Below, piece after piece: positions 45,393-56,345 of a stretch of DNA of 64,000 nt. How positions within the stretch are numbered: the first letter of the stretch is position 1; each line of letters opens with the position of its first letter. Location: assembly GCA_902629125.1 (NCBI GenBank), contig CACOPQ010000003.1, forward strand, positions 87,789 to 151,788, read 5' to 3'. The notes beneath the pieces were generated by a model. That model did not search any database, was not told where the DNA came from, and saw nothing but the letters and a program-made list of their open reading frames with translations. The stretch is from an uncultured Alphaproteobacteria bacterium. GTDB lineage: Bacteria; Pseudomonadota; Alphaproteobacteria; Thalassobaculales; Thalassobaculaceae. A program made the position numbers and the translations under genes.

Positions 45393-47195
45393 TTAGCTGT
45401 CACCCATCTTGAGTGCTTCGATAAAGGCGGATTGCGGGATATCGACACGCCCAAACTGGCGCATTTTTTTCTTACCCTTTTTTTGCTTTTCTAGGAGTTT
45501 TCTTTTTCTGGAAACATCGCCGCCATAGCATTTAGCTGTTACGTCTTTCCGCATAGCGCTAATTGTTTCTCTCGCGATAATCTTGCCCCCTATTGCTGCT
45601 TGCACTGGGATTTTGAAGAGTTGCCGTGGTATTAAGTCCTTGAGGCGGGTGCATAATTCTCGTCCTCGTGTTTCCGCTTGCGACGCGTGAACAACCATGG
45701 ATAGAGCGTCAACTGGCTCCGCATTTACTAATACGCTCATACGAACTAAATCGCCTGTAATGTAATTGTCCATTTGGTAATCAAAACTAGCGTATCCGCG
45801 TGAAATGGATTTAAGTCGATCATAAAAGTCGAAGACAACCTCGTTTAGTGGCAATTTATAAACGACCATTGCCCGAGCACCTACATATGTCAGTTCTATC
45901 TGCTCTCCCCGACGTTCGGTACAGAGTGATAGTATTGGGCCCAAAAATTCGTCTGGAACAAATATGGTAGCCTTGATCCATGGTTCTTCAATACTACTGA
46001 TTTTCACAATATCAGGCATATCGGATGGATTGTGGAGTTGCAATGTTTCACCCGAATTCATGTTAATTTTGTAAACGACGCTCGGGGCCGTTGTAATAAG
46101 ATCTAGATCAAATTCTCTTTCCAAGCGTTCTTGTATAATCTCGAGATGCAGAAGACCTAAAAAACCGCAGCGAAATCCAAACCCAAGTGCTGCTGAAGTT
46201 TCTGCTTCAAAAGAGAAACTGGCGTCATTTAACCTCAGCCGTTCTAGGCTTTCTCTTAATTGTTCATAGTCCGCTGCATCAATCGGAAATAGTCCGCAAA
46301 ACACTACCGGTACACTCGGTTTGAAACCTTCTAAAGGAAGAGATGTTGGGTTCCTATCTTCTGTTATTGTGTCGCCGACTTTTGTGTCAGCAACTGTTTT
46401 AATAGCAGCGGTAAAAAAACCTAGCTGACCCGACCCGAGACTTTCAACTTCTGTCAGCTTTGGTGTAAATACGCCCACTCTGTCAACTAAGTGCGTTGCG
46501 CCAGTTTGCATCATGCGGATCTTGGTACCCTTTTTTATTGTGCCATCGTATACTCTTATAAGGGCGATGACGCCCAAGTAAGCGTCGTACCAAGAGTCTA
46601 CAAGCAAGGCTTTCAAGGGTTCATTCTCGTCACCTTTGGGTGGGGGTAACTTTTCAACTAATGACTCGAGGACAGCCTTTATGTTCAGGCCAGTTTTTGC
46701 AGAAATTTCGACCGCTTCTGAGGCATCTAAACCGATGACCTCCTCTATCTGATTTCGTACCCTTTCAGGCTCGGCGGCCGGGAGATCAACCTTGTTTAAC
46801 ACCGGTATGATTTCGTGATCAGCGTCGATTGCCTGATATACATTTGCCAATGTTTGTGCTTCAACGCCTTGGCTCGCGTCTACCACAAGAAGAGAGCCCT
46901 CACATGCTGAAAGTGACCGGCTTACTTCATATGAAAAATCGACATGCCCTGGCGTATCCATTAAGTTTAGTTCGTAAATATCTCCATCTTTGGCGGTAAA
47001 CTTTAATCGGACTGATTGCGCCTTAATTGTAATTCCACGCTCTCGTTCGATATCCATAGAATCGAGAACTTGTTCTTTCATTTCTCGTTCAGAAAGCCCT
47101 TCGCAGACTTGGATAAGACGATCAGCGAGTGTCGACTTTCCGTGATCTATGTGGGCTATAATTGCAAAGTTTCTTATTTTAGAGAGATTACCCAT
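45393..47195 (-). CDS. lepA: Elongation factor 4 (LepA), ribosome-associated GTPase
   Basis: LepA is a translational GTPase related to EF-G that acts in ribosome assembly or back-translocation. The 600-residue protein has G1 AHIDHGKST (14-22), G2/G3 with RERGITI and DTPGHVDF, G4 NKVDLP, and the LepA-specific C-terminal domain with [19 protein letters not shown]. The size is typical (about 600). It is a single gene on the minus strand and marks the return to housekeeping genes. Confidence 0.97.
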   Translation of the reverse strand: MGNLSKIRNFAIIAHIDHGKSTLADRLIQVCEGLSEREMKEQVLDSMDIERERGITIKAQSVRLKFTAKDGDIYELNLMDTPGHVDFSYEVSRSLSACEGSLLVVDASQGVEAQTLANVYQAIDADHEIIPVLNKVDLPAAEPERVRNQIEEVIGLDASEAVEISAKTGLNIKAVLESLVEKLPPPKGDENEPLKALLVDSWYDAYLGVIALIRVYDGTIKKGTKIRMMQTGATHLVDRVGVFTPKLTEVESLGSGQLGFFTAAIKTVADTKVGDTITEDRNPTSLPLEGFKPSVPVVFCGLFPIDAADYEQLRESLERLRLNDASFSFEAETSAALGFGFRCGFLGLLHLEIIQERLEREFDLDLITTAPSVVYKINMNSGETLQLHNPSDMPDIVKISSIEEPWIKATIFVPDEFLGPILSLCTERRGEQIELTYVGARAMVVYKLPLNEVVFDFYDRLKSISRGYASFDYQMDNYITGDLVRMSVLVNAEPVDALSMVVHASQAETRGRELCTRLKDLIPRQLFKIPVQAAIGGKIIARETISAMRKDVTAKCYGGDVSRKRKLLEKQKKGKKKMRQFGRVDIPQSAFIEALKMGDS

Positions 47196-47262
47196 GGCTC
47201 GAACTTACTATTTTAAAAGTTGTAAAAAAGCTCTGAAAAATCTGATTTGAAAGGGCTATTTA

Positions 47263-48153
47263 TCATGAGCTCGCGATTGCCGTGCTAATATTATTTTCCC
47301 TAAAAGGGTGGGATGGATAAGTTCCCAGAACTTGAACGGCTCCTTCAGGGCAAAAAAATTGTAATTCTTCTAGAGCTAACTTCATGGCAGGCTCGTCCGG
47401 GTGTCCATCAGCGTCGACGTAAAACTGTGCGGCAGCGAATGACCCGCCTATCATGTAAGACTCAAGTTTAGTTAGGTTGATGCCGTTGGTGGCAAATCCA
47501 CCAAGCGCTTTGTAGAGTGCCGCTGGTACGCTCCTTACTTTGAAGATGATCGTAGTTATGCATTTAACGCTGTTGACCTTGGGTATCATTGGCTCCCTTC
47601 CCATGATCAACATCCTTGTCGTATTATGATCAGCGTCTTCAACACTTTCTCGCAGTATTTCCAGCCCATAAATCTCGGCGGCAAGCCGTGGTCCGATTGC
47701 TGCTATTTTGGGATTTTTTCTCTCGGAAACATCTCTTGCTGCGCCGGCTGTGTCTGGGTGCTGAACTGGTTTAGCAGACAATTCTTGAAGTAATTTCCTA
47801 GATTGACCTAGTGCATGCACATGGCTATGTATTTCTTCTAATTCTTCCGGTTTTGCGCCCTTTAATCCCAGCAGCATGGCATTTATTCGTTGGAAATGCT
47901 CGTCAACAATATAAAGCCCAGATCCTGGCAACAGATGGTGAATGTCCGCAACTCTGCCGGCGACGGAGTTTTCTACTGGTACCATTGCGAACGCCGCACG
48001 CTTTTCCTGAACTGCAGCTAGCATCTCCTCAAAGCTATGACATGGTAGTACAGAAAGTTCGGGCCTTGCCTCTATACACGCCATATGAGAATTGGCACCG
48101 AGCTCACCTTGAAATGCAATTATGTCTTTTGCGTCTGTCACAAACTTTACCAC
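47263..48153 (-). CDS. pheA: Prephenate dehydratase
   Basis: This enzyme turns prephenate into phenylpyruvate for phenylalanine synthesis. The 296-residue protein has the N-terminal FQGELGANSH, the catalytic TRMLIMG (TRF-type motif) near residue 175, and a C-terminal ACT regulatory domain with NLTKLESYMIGG, where phenylalanine binds. There is no chorismate mutase domain. The start is GTG, 3 bases after the kdsB stop, so the two genes are surely co-transcribed. Phenylalanine feedback is expected from the ACT domain. Confidence 0.95.
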   Translation of the reverse strand: MVKFVTDAKDIIAFQGELGANSHMACIEARPELSVLPCHSFEEMLAAVQEKRAAFAMVPVENSVAGRVADIHHLLPGSGLYIVDEHFQRINAMLLGLKGAKPEELEEIHSHVHALGQSRKLLQELSAKPVQHPDTAGAARDVSERKNPKIAAIGPRLAAEIYGLEILRESVEDADHNTTRMLIMGREPMIPKVNSVKCITTIIFKVRSVPAALYKALGGFATNGINLTKLESYMIGGSFAAAQFYVDADGHPDEPAMKLALEELQFFCPEGAVQVLGTYPSHPFRENNISTAIASS

Positions 48154-48156
48154 TTG

Positions 48157-48897
48157 TTATTTTATTAGCAGTTTAGCTTTTTCTAAATCTTCTGGAGTAT
48201 CGACACCAAAGGGTACGGTGTCAACGAGCGCAATATCAATTCTCATTCCATTCTCTAGTGCTCGTAACTGCTCTAACTTTTCTTGCTGCTCCAACGGAGA
48301 TATGGGAAGTTTTACAAAACGTTCAAGAGCGTGTCTTTTATAGGTATAGAGACCGATATGGTGGTACATCGGACCATCGCCAGTCGGTGCAGGGGCTCTT
48401 GTAAAATATAGGGCCCTGCCTGTGATCCCGTCATTATTCCAGGCTACTATAGCTTTCACAATCGAAGGAGATAATTTCTCTTCTGGAATTGTGATTTTGG
48501 CAGCCACTGTTCCAATATCTACTTGGTCATTTTCCATCAAATCATAAGCAGCTGTAATTGTCGATCGTTCAAGCAAAGGCAGGTCACCTTGCAAGTTGAT
48601 GATAATGTCATGCTTTTTAGACGGGTCTGCCTTCTCAAGTGCAGCAAAGATTCTATCAGATCCGGACGGCAAAGCTGGATCTGTTAAGATTGCCTCTCCA
48701 CCTTCATTTTGAATTGCTTTTGAAATTTCGGTATCGCCGCTTGCAACTATAACTCTTCCGAGATTCGCATTCACAGCAATTTGCCAAACCCGAACTATCA
48801 TGGGTATACCATTTATATCCGCAAGAGGTTTATTCGGTAGCCGTGTTGAGTTCATACGAGCAGGAATTAAAATGATTGGATTACTATCAGAAATCAT
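48157..48897 (-). CDS. kdsB: 3-deoxy-manno-octulosonate cytidylyltransferase
   Basis: KdsB activates Kdo with CTP for lipopolysaccharide core synthesis. The 246-residue protein has the nucleotide-binding IPARMNSTRLPNKPL at about 9-23 and NLQGDLPLL around the metal site. The ATG at 48895-48897 with AAGG upstream gives the normal length; an earlier start would add 17 residues without family similarity. It forms an operon with pheA and is divergent from the cytochrome gene, an order common in Alphaproteobacteria. It implies a Gram-negative outer membrane with Kdo. Confidence 0.95.
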   Translation of the reverse strand: MISDSNPIILIPARMNSTRLPNKPLADINGIPMIVRVWQIAVNANLGRVIVASGDTEISKAIQNEGGEAILTDPALPSGSDRIFAALEKADPSKKHDIIINLQGDLPLLERSTITAAYDLMENDQVDIGTVAAKITIPEEKLSPSIVKAIVAWNNDGITGRALYFTRAPAPTGDGPMYHHIGLYTYKRHALERFVKLPISPLEQQEKLEQLRALENGMRIDIALVDTVPFGVDTPEDLEKAKLLIK

Positions 48898-49107
48898 CAG
48901 TAAACCTTGTTTAAGATCGTTGCGACTAATTGCCGCTTGAGAGCGCACATTTGGACCAACAAATTGTCATTTAGTTTAATATTCTATAGAAAATTATGAA
49001 AGATGTAGAGTATACAGTTGTATGTTGGACAGATACTAATGAAAACGTTAAGTTGGTTTGTTTTTATACGCTGGTGTTAATAAAGTTATAAAGTTGGGGA
49101 ATTTGCA

Positions 49108-49689
49108 ATGGCGTCTTTAGAAATGAATAAAATTGCCGCGGGAGTTATATGCGCCGGCTTACTTGCCATGGCTGCGGGCAAGATCGCGGACGTGCTTGTG
49201 AGCCCGGATAATCTCGAGAAGAACGCTTACGCGGTTGACACCAGTCAAATTGCCGGCCCAGCCACATCGTCAGCGCCAACTGGTCCCTCTCTGGAACCGG
49301 TAATGGGCTTGCTAGCCTCAGCCGACCCAATCGCCGGACAAAAAGTATTTAAAAAATGTTCAGCGTGTCATTCCGTAACAAGTGGCGGAAAGCATAAAGT
49401 GGGTCCAAACCTTTACGATATTGTTAATGCAAAAATTGGTGCGAAAGATGGTTTTGGTTATTCGAGCGCGATGAAAGGCTTTGAGCCTGCGCCAAACTGG
49501 GACTATGCGGCCCTGAATGGTTTCTTGAAGAAGCCAAAAAAATATATGCCCGGAACAAAAATGGGTTTTGCGGGTTTAAAAAAGGTGAAAGACCGCGCCT
49601 CTGTGATTGCTTACCTGCGAACACTCGCAGATACACCTGCAGCACTACCTACCGAAGATCAGATTGCAAAAGAAGCTTCGGGAAGCTAG
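49108..49689 (+). CDS. Membrane-anchored cytochrome c (CycM/c552 type)
   Basis: The 193-residue protein has an uncleaved N-terminal hydrophobic anchor (about 8-30), a Pro/Ala/Ser linker and one class I cytochrome c domain. Haem attaches at Cys84 and Cys87 with His88 as ligand (CSACH), and Met152 in PGTKM is the sixth ligand. Relatives carry electrons between the bc1 complex and the aa3 oxidase. GGGGA precedes the ATG. It is divergent from kdsB-pheA, a conserved alphaproteobacterial order. Confidence 0.93.
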   Translation: MASLEMNKIAAGVICAGLLAMAAGKIADVLVSPDNLEKNAYAVDTSQIAGPATSSAPTGPSLEPVMGLLASADPIAGQKVFKKCSACHSVTSGGKHKVGPNLYDIVNAKIGAKDGFGYSSAMKGFEPAPNWDYAALNGFLKKPKKYMPGTKMGFAGLKKVKDRASVIAYLRTLADTPAALPTEDQIAKEASGS

Positions 49690-49716
49690 AGCACAACAGG
49701 AGATGTTTAAAAGTCC

Positions 49717-50499
49717 ATGGATGACATAAATGATTTTGCGGCTTTCGGTGAAAAGTTAGCTGATGCTAGCGGTGAAATTGTTCTAAGCTATTGGCGGAGC
49801 CAACTAGAAGTTATTCGTAAATCGGACGAGAGCCCTGTGACCAGAGCGGACAGGGAAGCTGAAAAAAAAATCCGTGAACTAATTGAAGCAGAATATCCTC
49901 ATCACGGAATATCTGGTGAAGAGTTCGGCAACGTTCGCCTTGATGCAGAATATATATGGTCACTTGATCCAATTGATGGGACAAAGGCTTTTATCAGCGG
50001 CTCTCCCTTGTTTGGTACTCTGATCGCGCTTTTAAAAAACGGCGCCCCAATTATGGGAATAATTAATATCCCTGCTACGGGTGAGAGATGGATAGGCGGA
50101 AAAGATTTACCGGCTAACCTCAATGGCGTTGAAGTTAGAGTTAGGAAAGGCTTAGACATCTCTGAAGCGACCTTGGCATCGACAAGCCCCAAAATGTTTA
50201 TTGGAAAGGATGCAGAGCGGATCCAAAGGGTCCAAGACAAGGTAAAACTTCCAATTTTTGGAGGGGATTGCTACCTCTACGGAATGTTGACTTTAGGGAC
50301 TATAGATCTAGTGATCGAGGCGAGCATGTCGGACTATGATTATTTAGCGCCAACAGCTATGGTTCACGCCGCTGGAGGAGTTGTGACAGGATGGGCTGGC
50401 GAGCATTTGGGACTAGGAACCACGGATAAAATTGTTGCCGCCGGGGACCCTAAACTCCATGCTGAAGTTATAAAATTGTTAAATGACGAGCGAAATTAG
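49717..50499 (+). CDS. Inositol monophosphatase family, histidinol-phosphatase (HisN)-like
   Basis: This 260-residue Mg-dependent phosphatase has Glu68/Glu69 in SGEEFG, DPIDGT with Asp84 and Asp87, and the C-terminal SDYDYLAPTAMVHAAGG. The LSYWRS start and KAFISGSPLFGTLIAL segment fit the HisN-type enzymes that hydrolyse histidinol phosphate in Actinobacteria and many Alphaproteobacteria. Other substrates such as inositol phosphate or PAP cannot be excluded. It follows the cytochrome by 27 bases. Confidence 0.85.
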   Translation: MDDINDFAAFGEKLADASGEIVLSYWRSQLEVIRKSDESPVTRADREAEKKIRELIEAEYPHHGISGEEFGNVRLDAEYIWSLDPIDGTKAFISGSPLFGTLIALLKNGAPIMGIINIPATGERWIGGKDLPANLNGVEVRVRKGLDISEATLASTSPKMFIGKDAERIQRVQDKVKLPIFGGDCYLYGMLTLGTIDLVIEASMSDYDYLAPTAMVHAAGGVVTGWAGEHLGLGTTDKIVAAGDPKLHAEVIKLLNDERN

Positions 50500-50594
50500 C
50501 GCCAATTAAAAAGCCATAGACTTTGGTAGAAGAAACGCTATTTTCTTCATAGTCAGATGCTACTTACATTTTCGGACATGATACGGATTTCTAG

Positions 50595-52427
50595 ATGAGG
50601 CTCTCTTTCTTATACATAGTTGTTTTTACTGTCCTAGTTAACGGGGCATATGCTGACCAAAAAGAGGCTACCCATGCTTTTGCTATGCACGGTAAACCGA
50701 AATACGGAGAAGGTTTTAAACATTTTGAGTATGTAAACCCGCTGGCACCTAAAGGTGGGAAACTTATTAATGAAGCTATGGGTACCTTCGATAGCTTTAA
50801 CCCATTTATTCTGAAAGGAGTTAAAGGAGCAGGGTTAGGGTTAATTTATGATAGTCTTATGGTTGGTTCTTCAGATGAAGCTTTCACAAATTACGGTCTC
50901 ATAGCCGAGAGCATAATTGTCCCAGAAGATAGATCCTGGGTTTCCTTTAATCTCAATCCAGATGCAAAGTGGCACGATGGCAAACCAATATCTGTAGACG
51001 ATGTCATATGGACTTTTAATACCCTCATATCTGAAGGTCACCCATCCTTTAAAATTTATTATCGTGATGTGGAATTAGTGGAAGAGACTGGTAAACGACA
51101 GGTAACTTTTCGTTTTCCCAAATCTACAAACCGAGAGCTACCCCTGATTCTTGGTCAGATGACAATACTTCCAAAGCATTACTGGGAGGGGAAGAATTTT
51201 AAAAAAACAACACTCAAACCGCCTTTGGGCAGTGGAGCCTACCGCATTAAAAACTTTGAAGCGGGGAGGTCCATTAGCTATGAACGTGTGAAAAATTATT
51301 GGGCGGCAGATCTTCCGGTAAATAAAGGTCAATCCAATTTTGACGAAATAAGCTACGAATATTACAGAGACAGGGACGTCGCCACTGAGGCGTTTAAAAG
51401 TGGGGCATTTGACCTCAGGGCCGAGAACCAATCAAAAAGGTGGGCAACCGCCTACGATTTTCCAGCCCTGAAAGAAGGCAAGGTAAAAAAAATACTTATA
51501 CCGCATGAGCGTCCGACAGGCATGCAAGGTTTTGTATTCAATACTAGGAAGAATTTTTTCAGTGACCCAAAAGTGAGGTTGGCAATAAATTATGCGTGGG
51601 ACTTTGAGTGGACAAATAAAACGCTGATGTATAACGCCTACAAGCGAACAAACAGCTATTTTTCGAACTCTGAGTTATCCTCCTCAGGAAGACTACCTGA
51701 AGGTGAGGAGTTAAAAATCCTTAAAAAGTTTAAGGGGCAAGTGCCTAAACAAGTTTTTGATCAGGTTTATAAAGCACCTCAAACGGACGGTTCAGGAAAT
51801 AATCGGAAAAATCTTAGACTAGCTTTAAAACTTTTGCGAGAAGCAGGTTGGACGGTAAAGGATGGAAAGCTAATCAATAGTAAAGGCATTCCATTGAAGT
51901 TTGAGCTCCTTATTGCCTACCCCTCTATTGAACGTCTTGCATTACCCTTAAAGCAAAGTTTAAAGCGACTGGGCATTGAAATGTCTATAAGAACTGTAGA
52001 TGTTGCCCAATATCAGCAAAGGGTGGATACTTTTGATTTTGATATGATTGTTTCAAGTTTTGGGCAATCACTTTCACCCGGGAACGAGCAAAGGGATTTT
52101 TGGCACTCAACAAATGCCAACAGAACAGGAAGTAGGAATTTAATAGGTATCAAAGATCCTGTTATCGATAAACTTGTTGAATTGGTGATAGAAGCACCCG
52201 ATAGGGAGAGTCTTATTTCTCGGACAAGGGCTTTAGACCGAGTGCTGTTATGGAATCACTATGTTATACCGCATTTTCATCTTCAAGCTTCGCGTCTCGT
52301 TTTTTGGAATGTATTTGGCCGGCCGCAGAATGTAGCAAAATACTCGAGTGGTTTTCCTAATACCTGGTGGTTGGACGCCGCGAGAGAAAAAGAAGTGCGT
52401 GCTTGGAAGGATAAGCGCGCTAACTAA
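50595..52427 (+). CDS. yejA: ABC transporter substrate-binding protein, YejA type
   Basis: The 610-residue periplasmic protein of solute-binding family 5 has a signal peptide (cut near AYA) followed by the YejA-specific start HAFAMHGKPKYGEGF and LAPKGGKLINEAMG. YejABEF takes up oligopeptides and the antibiotic microcin C in enteric bacteria. It heads a complete four-gene operon. Confidence 0.93.
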   Translation: MRLSFLYIVVFTVLVNGAYADQKEATHAFAMHGKPKYGEGFKHFEYVNPLAPKGGKLINEAMGTFDSFNPFILKGVKGAGLGLIYDSLMVGSSDEAFTNYGLIAESIIVPEDRSWVSFNLNPDAKWHDGKPISVDDVIWTFNTLISEGHPSFKIYYRDVELVEETGKRQVTFRFPKSTNRELPLILGQMTILPKHYWEGKNFKKTTLKPPLGSGAYRIKNFEAGRSISYERVKNYWAADLPVNKGQSNFDEISYEYYRDRDVATEAFKSGAFDLRAENQSKRWATAYDFPALKEGKVKKILIPHERPTGMQGFVFNTRKNFFSDPKVRLAINYAWDFEWTNKTLMYNAYKRTNSYFSNSELSSSGRLPEGEELKILKKFKGQVPKQVFDQVYKAPQTDGSGNNRKNLRLALKLLREAGWTVKDGKLINSKGIPLKFELLIAYPSIERLALPLKQSLKRLGIEMSIRTVDVAQYQQRVDTFDFDMIVSSFGQSLSPGNEQRDFWHSTNANRTGSRNLIGIKDPVIDKLVELVIEAPDRESLISRTRALDRVLLWNHYVIPHFHLQASRLVFWNVFGRPQNVAKYSSGFPNTWWLDAAREKEVRAWKDKRAN

Positions 52428-52441
52428 CAAGAGATAATGTT

Positions 52442-53560
52442 ATGCTCGCATATATAATAAAGAGGCTGCTTTTAGTTCCAGTAACGCTTTTTGCCATAAT
52501 CCTGGTAAACTTTATTGTGATACAATTTGCTCCCGGGGGTCCGGTGGAGCAGACGATCGCGCAAATACAAGGTATTGGCGTTGATGCTACAGCACGTATA
52601 ACTGGCGGTGGCAGTTCGGACTCACTGGCGTCAAGCTCAGAACAACAAGGCTCATTATCAAAGGGTAATATGGACTCTGTCTATCGGGGTGCTAGGGGAC
52701 TAGACCCCGAAATAATAAAGGAAATAGAAAAAGACTTTGGTTTCGATAAACCCTTGCATATCCGATTTTTAGAAATGATTAAGAATTATATTTTCTTTGA
52801 CTTTGGAGAGAGCTATTTCAAAGACCAACGCGTGGTAGACTTGGTTTTGGAAAAAATGCCAGTTTCCATTTCGTTAGGTCTATGGACTACATTAATAGTT
52901 TATCTCATATCTGTCCCTCTGGGTATCAGAAAAGCTATAAAGGACGGCAGTCGGTTTGATATTTGGTCGTCGGGTTTTGTGATTATAGGTAATGCGATAC
53001 CGGGGTTTTTATTCGCAATACTTCTGGTGGTGCTATTTGCTGGGGGAAGTTTTTGGACAGTCTTTCCTATTAGAGGTCTGGTATCTCAGGGCTGGGAACA
53101 AATGTCTACACTGGAGCTTGTATTAGACTATCTTTGGCACATGGTCTTGCCGATTGGATCAATGGTTATAGGTGGTTTTGCCGGTTTGACAATGCTTACA
53201 AAGAATTCTTTTATGGAGGAAATCAATAAGCAATATGTTTTAACGGCAAAGGCCAAGGGCTTAAGCGAAGCACGTGTTCTCTACGGACATGTCTTTAGGA
53301 ATGCAATGCTTATTGTGATAGCTGGCTTTCCGAGTGCATTCATAGGAATTCTTTTCACGGGATCACTAATAACCGAGATTATCTTTTCACTAGATGGCTT
53401 GGGCCTACTCGGCTTCAAGGCAGCTATAAGTAGAGACTACCCCGTAATGTTCGCGACACTGTACTTCTTTACGCTATTGGGTCTACTCATGGGGATAATT
53501 GGCGATATGATGTACGTCGTTATAGATCGTAGGATTGATTTTGAAAGTCGCGAGACGTAG
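52442..53560 (+). CDS. yejB: ABC transporter permease YejB
   Basis: This 372-residue permease starts with the typical MLAYIIKRLLLVPVTLF first helix and has the YejB-specific insert of about 60 residues, rich in Ser and Gly, before the PLHIRF segment. The EAA loop reads AKAKGLSEARVLYGHVFRN. It follows yejA by 14 bases. Confidence 0.94.
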   Translation: MLAYIIKRLLLVPVTLFAIILVNFIVIQFAPGGPVEQTIAQIQGIGVDATARITGGGSSDSLASSSEQQGSLSKGNMDSVYRGARGLDPEIIKEIEKDFGFDKPLHIRFLEMIKNYIFFDFGESYFKDQRVVDLVLEKMPVSISLGLWTTLIVYLISVPLGIRKAIKDGSRFDIWSSGFVIIGNAIPGFLFAILLVVLFAGGSFWTVFPIRGLVSQGWEQMSTLELVLDYLWHMVLPIGSMVIGGFAGLTMLTKNSFMEEINKQYVLTAKAKGLSEARVLYGHVFRNAMLIVIAGFPSAFIGILFTGSLITEIIFSLDGLGLLGFKAAISRDYPVMFATLYFFTLLGLLMGIIGDMMYVVIDRRIDFESRET

Positions 53561-53563
53561 ACA

Positions 53564-54628
53564 ATGAGCGAGGGTTATCTTAAACGCAAAAGTATTTGGA
53601 AAGCCAAAGTAACACCACTTAATCGGCGACGACTTGATAATTTTAAGAAAAATCGGCGAGGTTTTTGGTCTTTGTGGATATTTTTAATGCTCTTTGTATT
53701 GAGCCTTTTTGCAGAGTTGATAGCTAACGATAAACCCTATCTTATTATGCACAAAGGGGAGTTTTTTTTCCCGGCACTATTTGAATATCCCGAAACAGTT
53801 TTTGGAGGTGATTTTCCAACAGAGGCGGACTACACAGATATTTTTGTTCAGGAGTTAATCGAAAAAGATGGTTGGCTGGCGTGGCCTATCGTACGTTTTA
53901 GCTACGATACCATAGATAAGGAGTTGACTAATCCGGCACCCTCTCCGCCCGATGCCAGACACTGGCTAGGAACAGATGACCAGGCACGAGACGTATTAGC
54001 AAGATTGATATATGGCTTCCGGCTCTCAGTATTATTCGGCCTTATCCTCACAATACTAAGCAGCATTATTGGGATTGTTGCTGGGGCGATCCAAGGTTAT
54101 TACGGAGGCTTAAGGGACCTCTTTTTCCAGCGTTTTATAGAAATTTGGGCTGGAATGCCTCAGTTGTATATCCTAATCATCATGTCAAGTATTCTGGTCC
54201 CCGGATTTTGGGTGCTACTAATTATACTTCTTCTATTTAGCTGGTTGGCACTTGTCGGTGTTGTGCGGGCAGAGTTTTTGCGAGCACGAAACCTTGATTT
54301 TGTAAGAGCAGCTAGAGCTCTAGGTGTCTCAGACAGCACCATAATTTACAGACATGTTCTGCCAAATGCCATGGTTGCGACAATAACGATGTTGCCCTTT
54401 ATTCTAACTGGCGGAGTGACGGCTTTAACATCGCTTGACTTTCTCGGCCTGGGACTACCGCCCGGATCTCCCTCCCTAGGAGAGCTGCTAAACCAGGGAA
54501 AAAATAATCTGCAGGCTCCATGGCTTGGATTGTCGGGGTTTTTCGTTCTAGCGTTAATGTTAAGTCTTTTAATATTTATTGGCGAAGGTGTCAGAGATGC
54601 TTTCGATCCAAGAAAGACCTTCGAATGA
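53564..54628 (+). CDS. yejE: ABC transporter permease YejE
   Basis: The 354-residue permease has the YejE signature N-terminus (LNRRRLDNFKKNRRGFWSLWIF), a long periplasmic segment before HWLGTDDQARDV, and an EAA loop ARALGVSDSTIIYRHVLPN. It starts 3 bases after yejB and overlaps yejF by 4 bases (ATGA). Confidence 0.94.
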   Translation: MSEGYLKRKSIWKAKVTPLNRRRLDNFKKNRRGFWSLWIFLMLFVLSLFAELIANDKPYLIMHKGEFFFPALFEYPETVFGGDFPTEADYTDIFVQELIEKDGWLAWPIVRFSYDTIDKELTNPAPSPPDARHWLGTDDQARDVLARLIYGFRLSVLFGLILTILSSIIGIVAGAIQGYYGGLRDLFFQRFIEIWAGMPQLYILIIMSSILVPGFWVLLIILLLFSWLALVGVVRAEFLRARNLDFVRAARALGVSDSTIIYRHVLPNAMVATITMLPFILTGGVTALTSLDFLGLGLPPGSPSLGELLNQGKNNLQAPWLGLSGFFVLALMLSLLIFIGEGVRDAFDPRKTFE

Positions 54629-56235
54629 CTAAGCCGATGTTGGAAGTAAAAGATTTAGATGTTTTTTTTGGAACAGGTGATACCCAGGTCACAGCTGTTA
54701 GGGGAGCTAGTTTCTCAATTAATCCTGGGGAAACGGTAGCCTTGGTTGGTGAAAGCGGTTCTGGGAAGTCTGTGTCAGCCTTGTCGATCCTACAGTTACT
54801 TCCATACCCTAGTGCATCACATTCTACCCGAAGCAGCATAATTTTTAAAAACTCGCAGTTGGTTTCAAGTGATACGAAGACGTTAATGGGTATAAGAGGC
54901 AATAAAATTTCGATGATTTTTCAGGAACCTATGACCTCTCTTAACCCATTGCATGTCATAGAAAAGCAAATTTCGGAAACCCTGGCTCTACATAGCGGCT
55001 TAACTGGACGGGAAGCAAGAAGGAAGTGTATCGAACTTTTAGAACTGGTAGGCCTTCAAAAGCCAGAAACCCGACTGCAATCCTACCCTCACCAATTGTC
55101 CGGTGGACAGCGGCAGCGGGTAATGATAGCGGCAGCTCTTGCAAATAAGCCGGATCTTCTAATAGCGGACGAACCAACTACTGCTTTAGATGTAACTGTT
55201 CAAGCACAAATACTCGATTTGTTAAAAGACCTAAAAAAAGAACTTGGCATGGCATTATTGTTGATCACTCACGATTTGGGTGTTGTAAAAAAGATTGCCG
55301 ACGAAGTTTGCGTTATGAGTGAAGGCCAAATTGTTGAATCTAAACCGGTGGATAAACTTTTCTCTAGTCCAGAACACCCCTATACACGGAAACTAATAGG
55401 ATCAGAGCCCAGTGGTGCGCCAAACGCAGTTTCTGACGGCGCTCAAAAAATTTTAGAAGTCGAAAACTTAAAAGTGTGGTTTCCTATTCAAAAAGGTATT
55501 CTTAAAAGAACGATTGGGCACATTAAGGCTGTTGATGGAATAAGCTTTTCTATCAGATCTGGTGAAACCTTGGGTGTTGTGGGTGAGAGCGGTTCTGGAA
55601 AGACAACATTAGGGTTGGCTGCCCTTAGATTACAAGCAAGTAAAGGAAACATCGTTTTTATCGGTAACCCAATAAATGGCTTGAAAAATAAAAATCTCAG
55701 GCCTCTTCGATCGCAAATGCAAATTGTCTTTCAGGACCCATTTGGTAGCCTGTCTCCAAGAATGTCTATGGCGGAAATCATTGGCGAGGGATTACGTGTT
55801 CATAGTCATAAAAAATTGGAGCCAACGCAAGAAGATGAGATAAATGAAAGAATTGATGAATGTATAACGGAAGTTGGCTTGGATTTGTCAATGCGAAATA
55901 GATATCCTCATGAATTTTCAGGAGGACAAAGGCAACGGATTTCAATAGCAAGGGCCATGGTACTAAGGCCAAGACTTATTGTACTGGACGAACCGACTTC
56001 CGCTCTAGATTTGAGCGTTCAAGGCCAAATTGTCGGGCTTTTGAGAAATTTGCAGGAAAAATATCAGCTGGCATTTCTTTTTGTTAGCCACGACCTCAAG
56101 GTAGTCAGGGCAATGTCCCATAGAATTATTGTAATGAAGGATGGATTGGTAATAGAAGAAGGGGAGGCCGAACAGATAATCACTAATCCGCAGGCTTCTT
56201 ACACAAAAAGCCTAATGGCAGCAGCCTTCAATTAA
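54625..56235 (+). CDS. yejF: ABC transporter fused double ATPase YejF
   Basis: The 536-residue protein has two ATP-binding domains: Walker A GESGSGKS (42-49), LSGGQRQR and [10 protein letters not shown] (about 178-187), then GESGSGKTT (about 320), FSGGQRQR and LDEPTSALD (about 451). The start at the ATGA overlap with yejE gives the normal size; an upstream frame inside yejE is open but not family-like. It is distinct from the GsiA-like ATPase at 32503. Confidence 0.95.
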   Translation: MTKPMLEVKDLDVFFGTGDTQVTAVRGASFSINPGETVALVGESGSGKSVSALSILQLLPYPSASHSTRSSIIFKNSQLVSSDTKTLMGIRGNKISMIFQEPMTSLNPLHVIEKQISETLALHSGLTGREARRKCIELLELVGLQKPETRLQSYPHQLSGGQRQRVMIAAALANKPDLLIADEPTTALDVTVQAQILDLLKDLKKELGMALLLITHDLGVVKKIADEVCVMSEGQIVESKPVDKLFSSPEHPYTRKLIGSEPSGAPNAVSDGAQKILEVENLKVWFPIQKGILKRTIGHIKAVDGISFSIRSGETLGVVGESGSGKTTLGLAALRLQASKGNIVFIGNPINGLKNKNLRPLRSQMQIVFQDPFGSLSPRMSMAEIIGEGLRVHSHKKLEPTQEDEINERIDECITEVGLDLSMRNRYPHEFSGGQRQRISIARAMVLRPRLIVLDEPTSALDLSVQGQIVGLLRNLQEKYQLAFLFVSHDLKVVRAMSHRIIVMKDGLVIEEGEAEQIITNPQASYTKSLMAAAFN

Positions 56236-56345
56236 ATGTTATAGGCTAGCAAATTGCTATCGTATTAAATTTATGTATTGATTGAAATTTGCAAAGATAC
56301 ATGAACGGAGCTATGTGTGTTGAACCTTTTTTATGGTAGTTAATC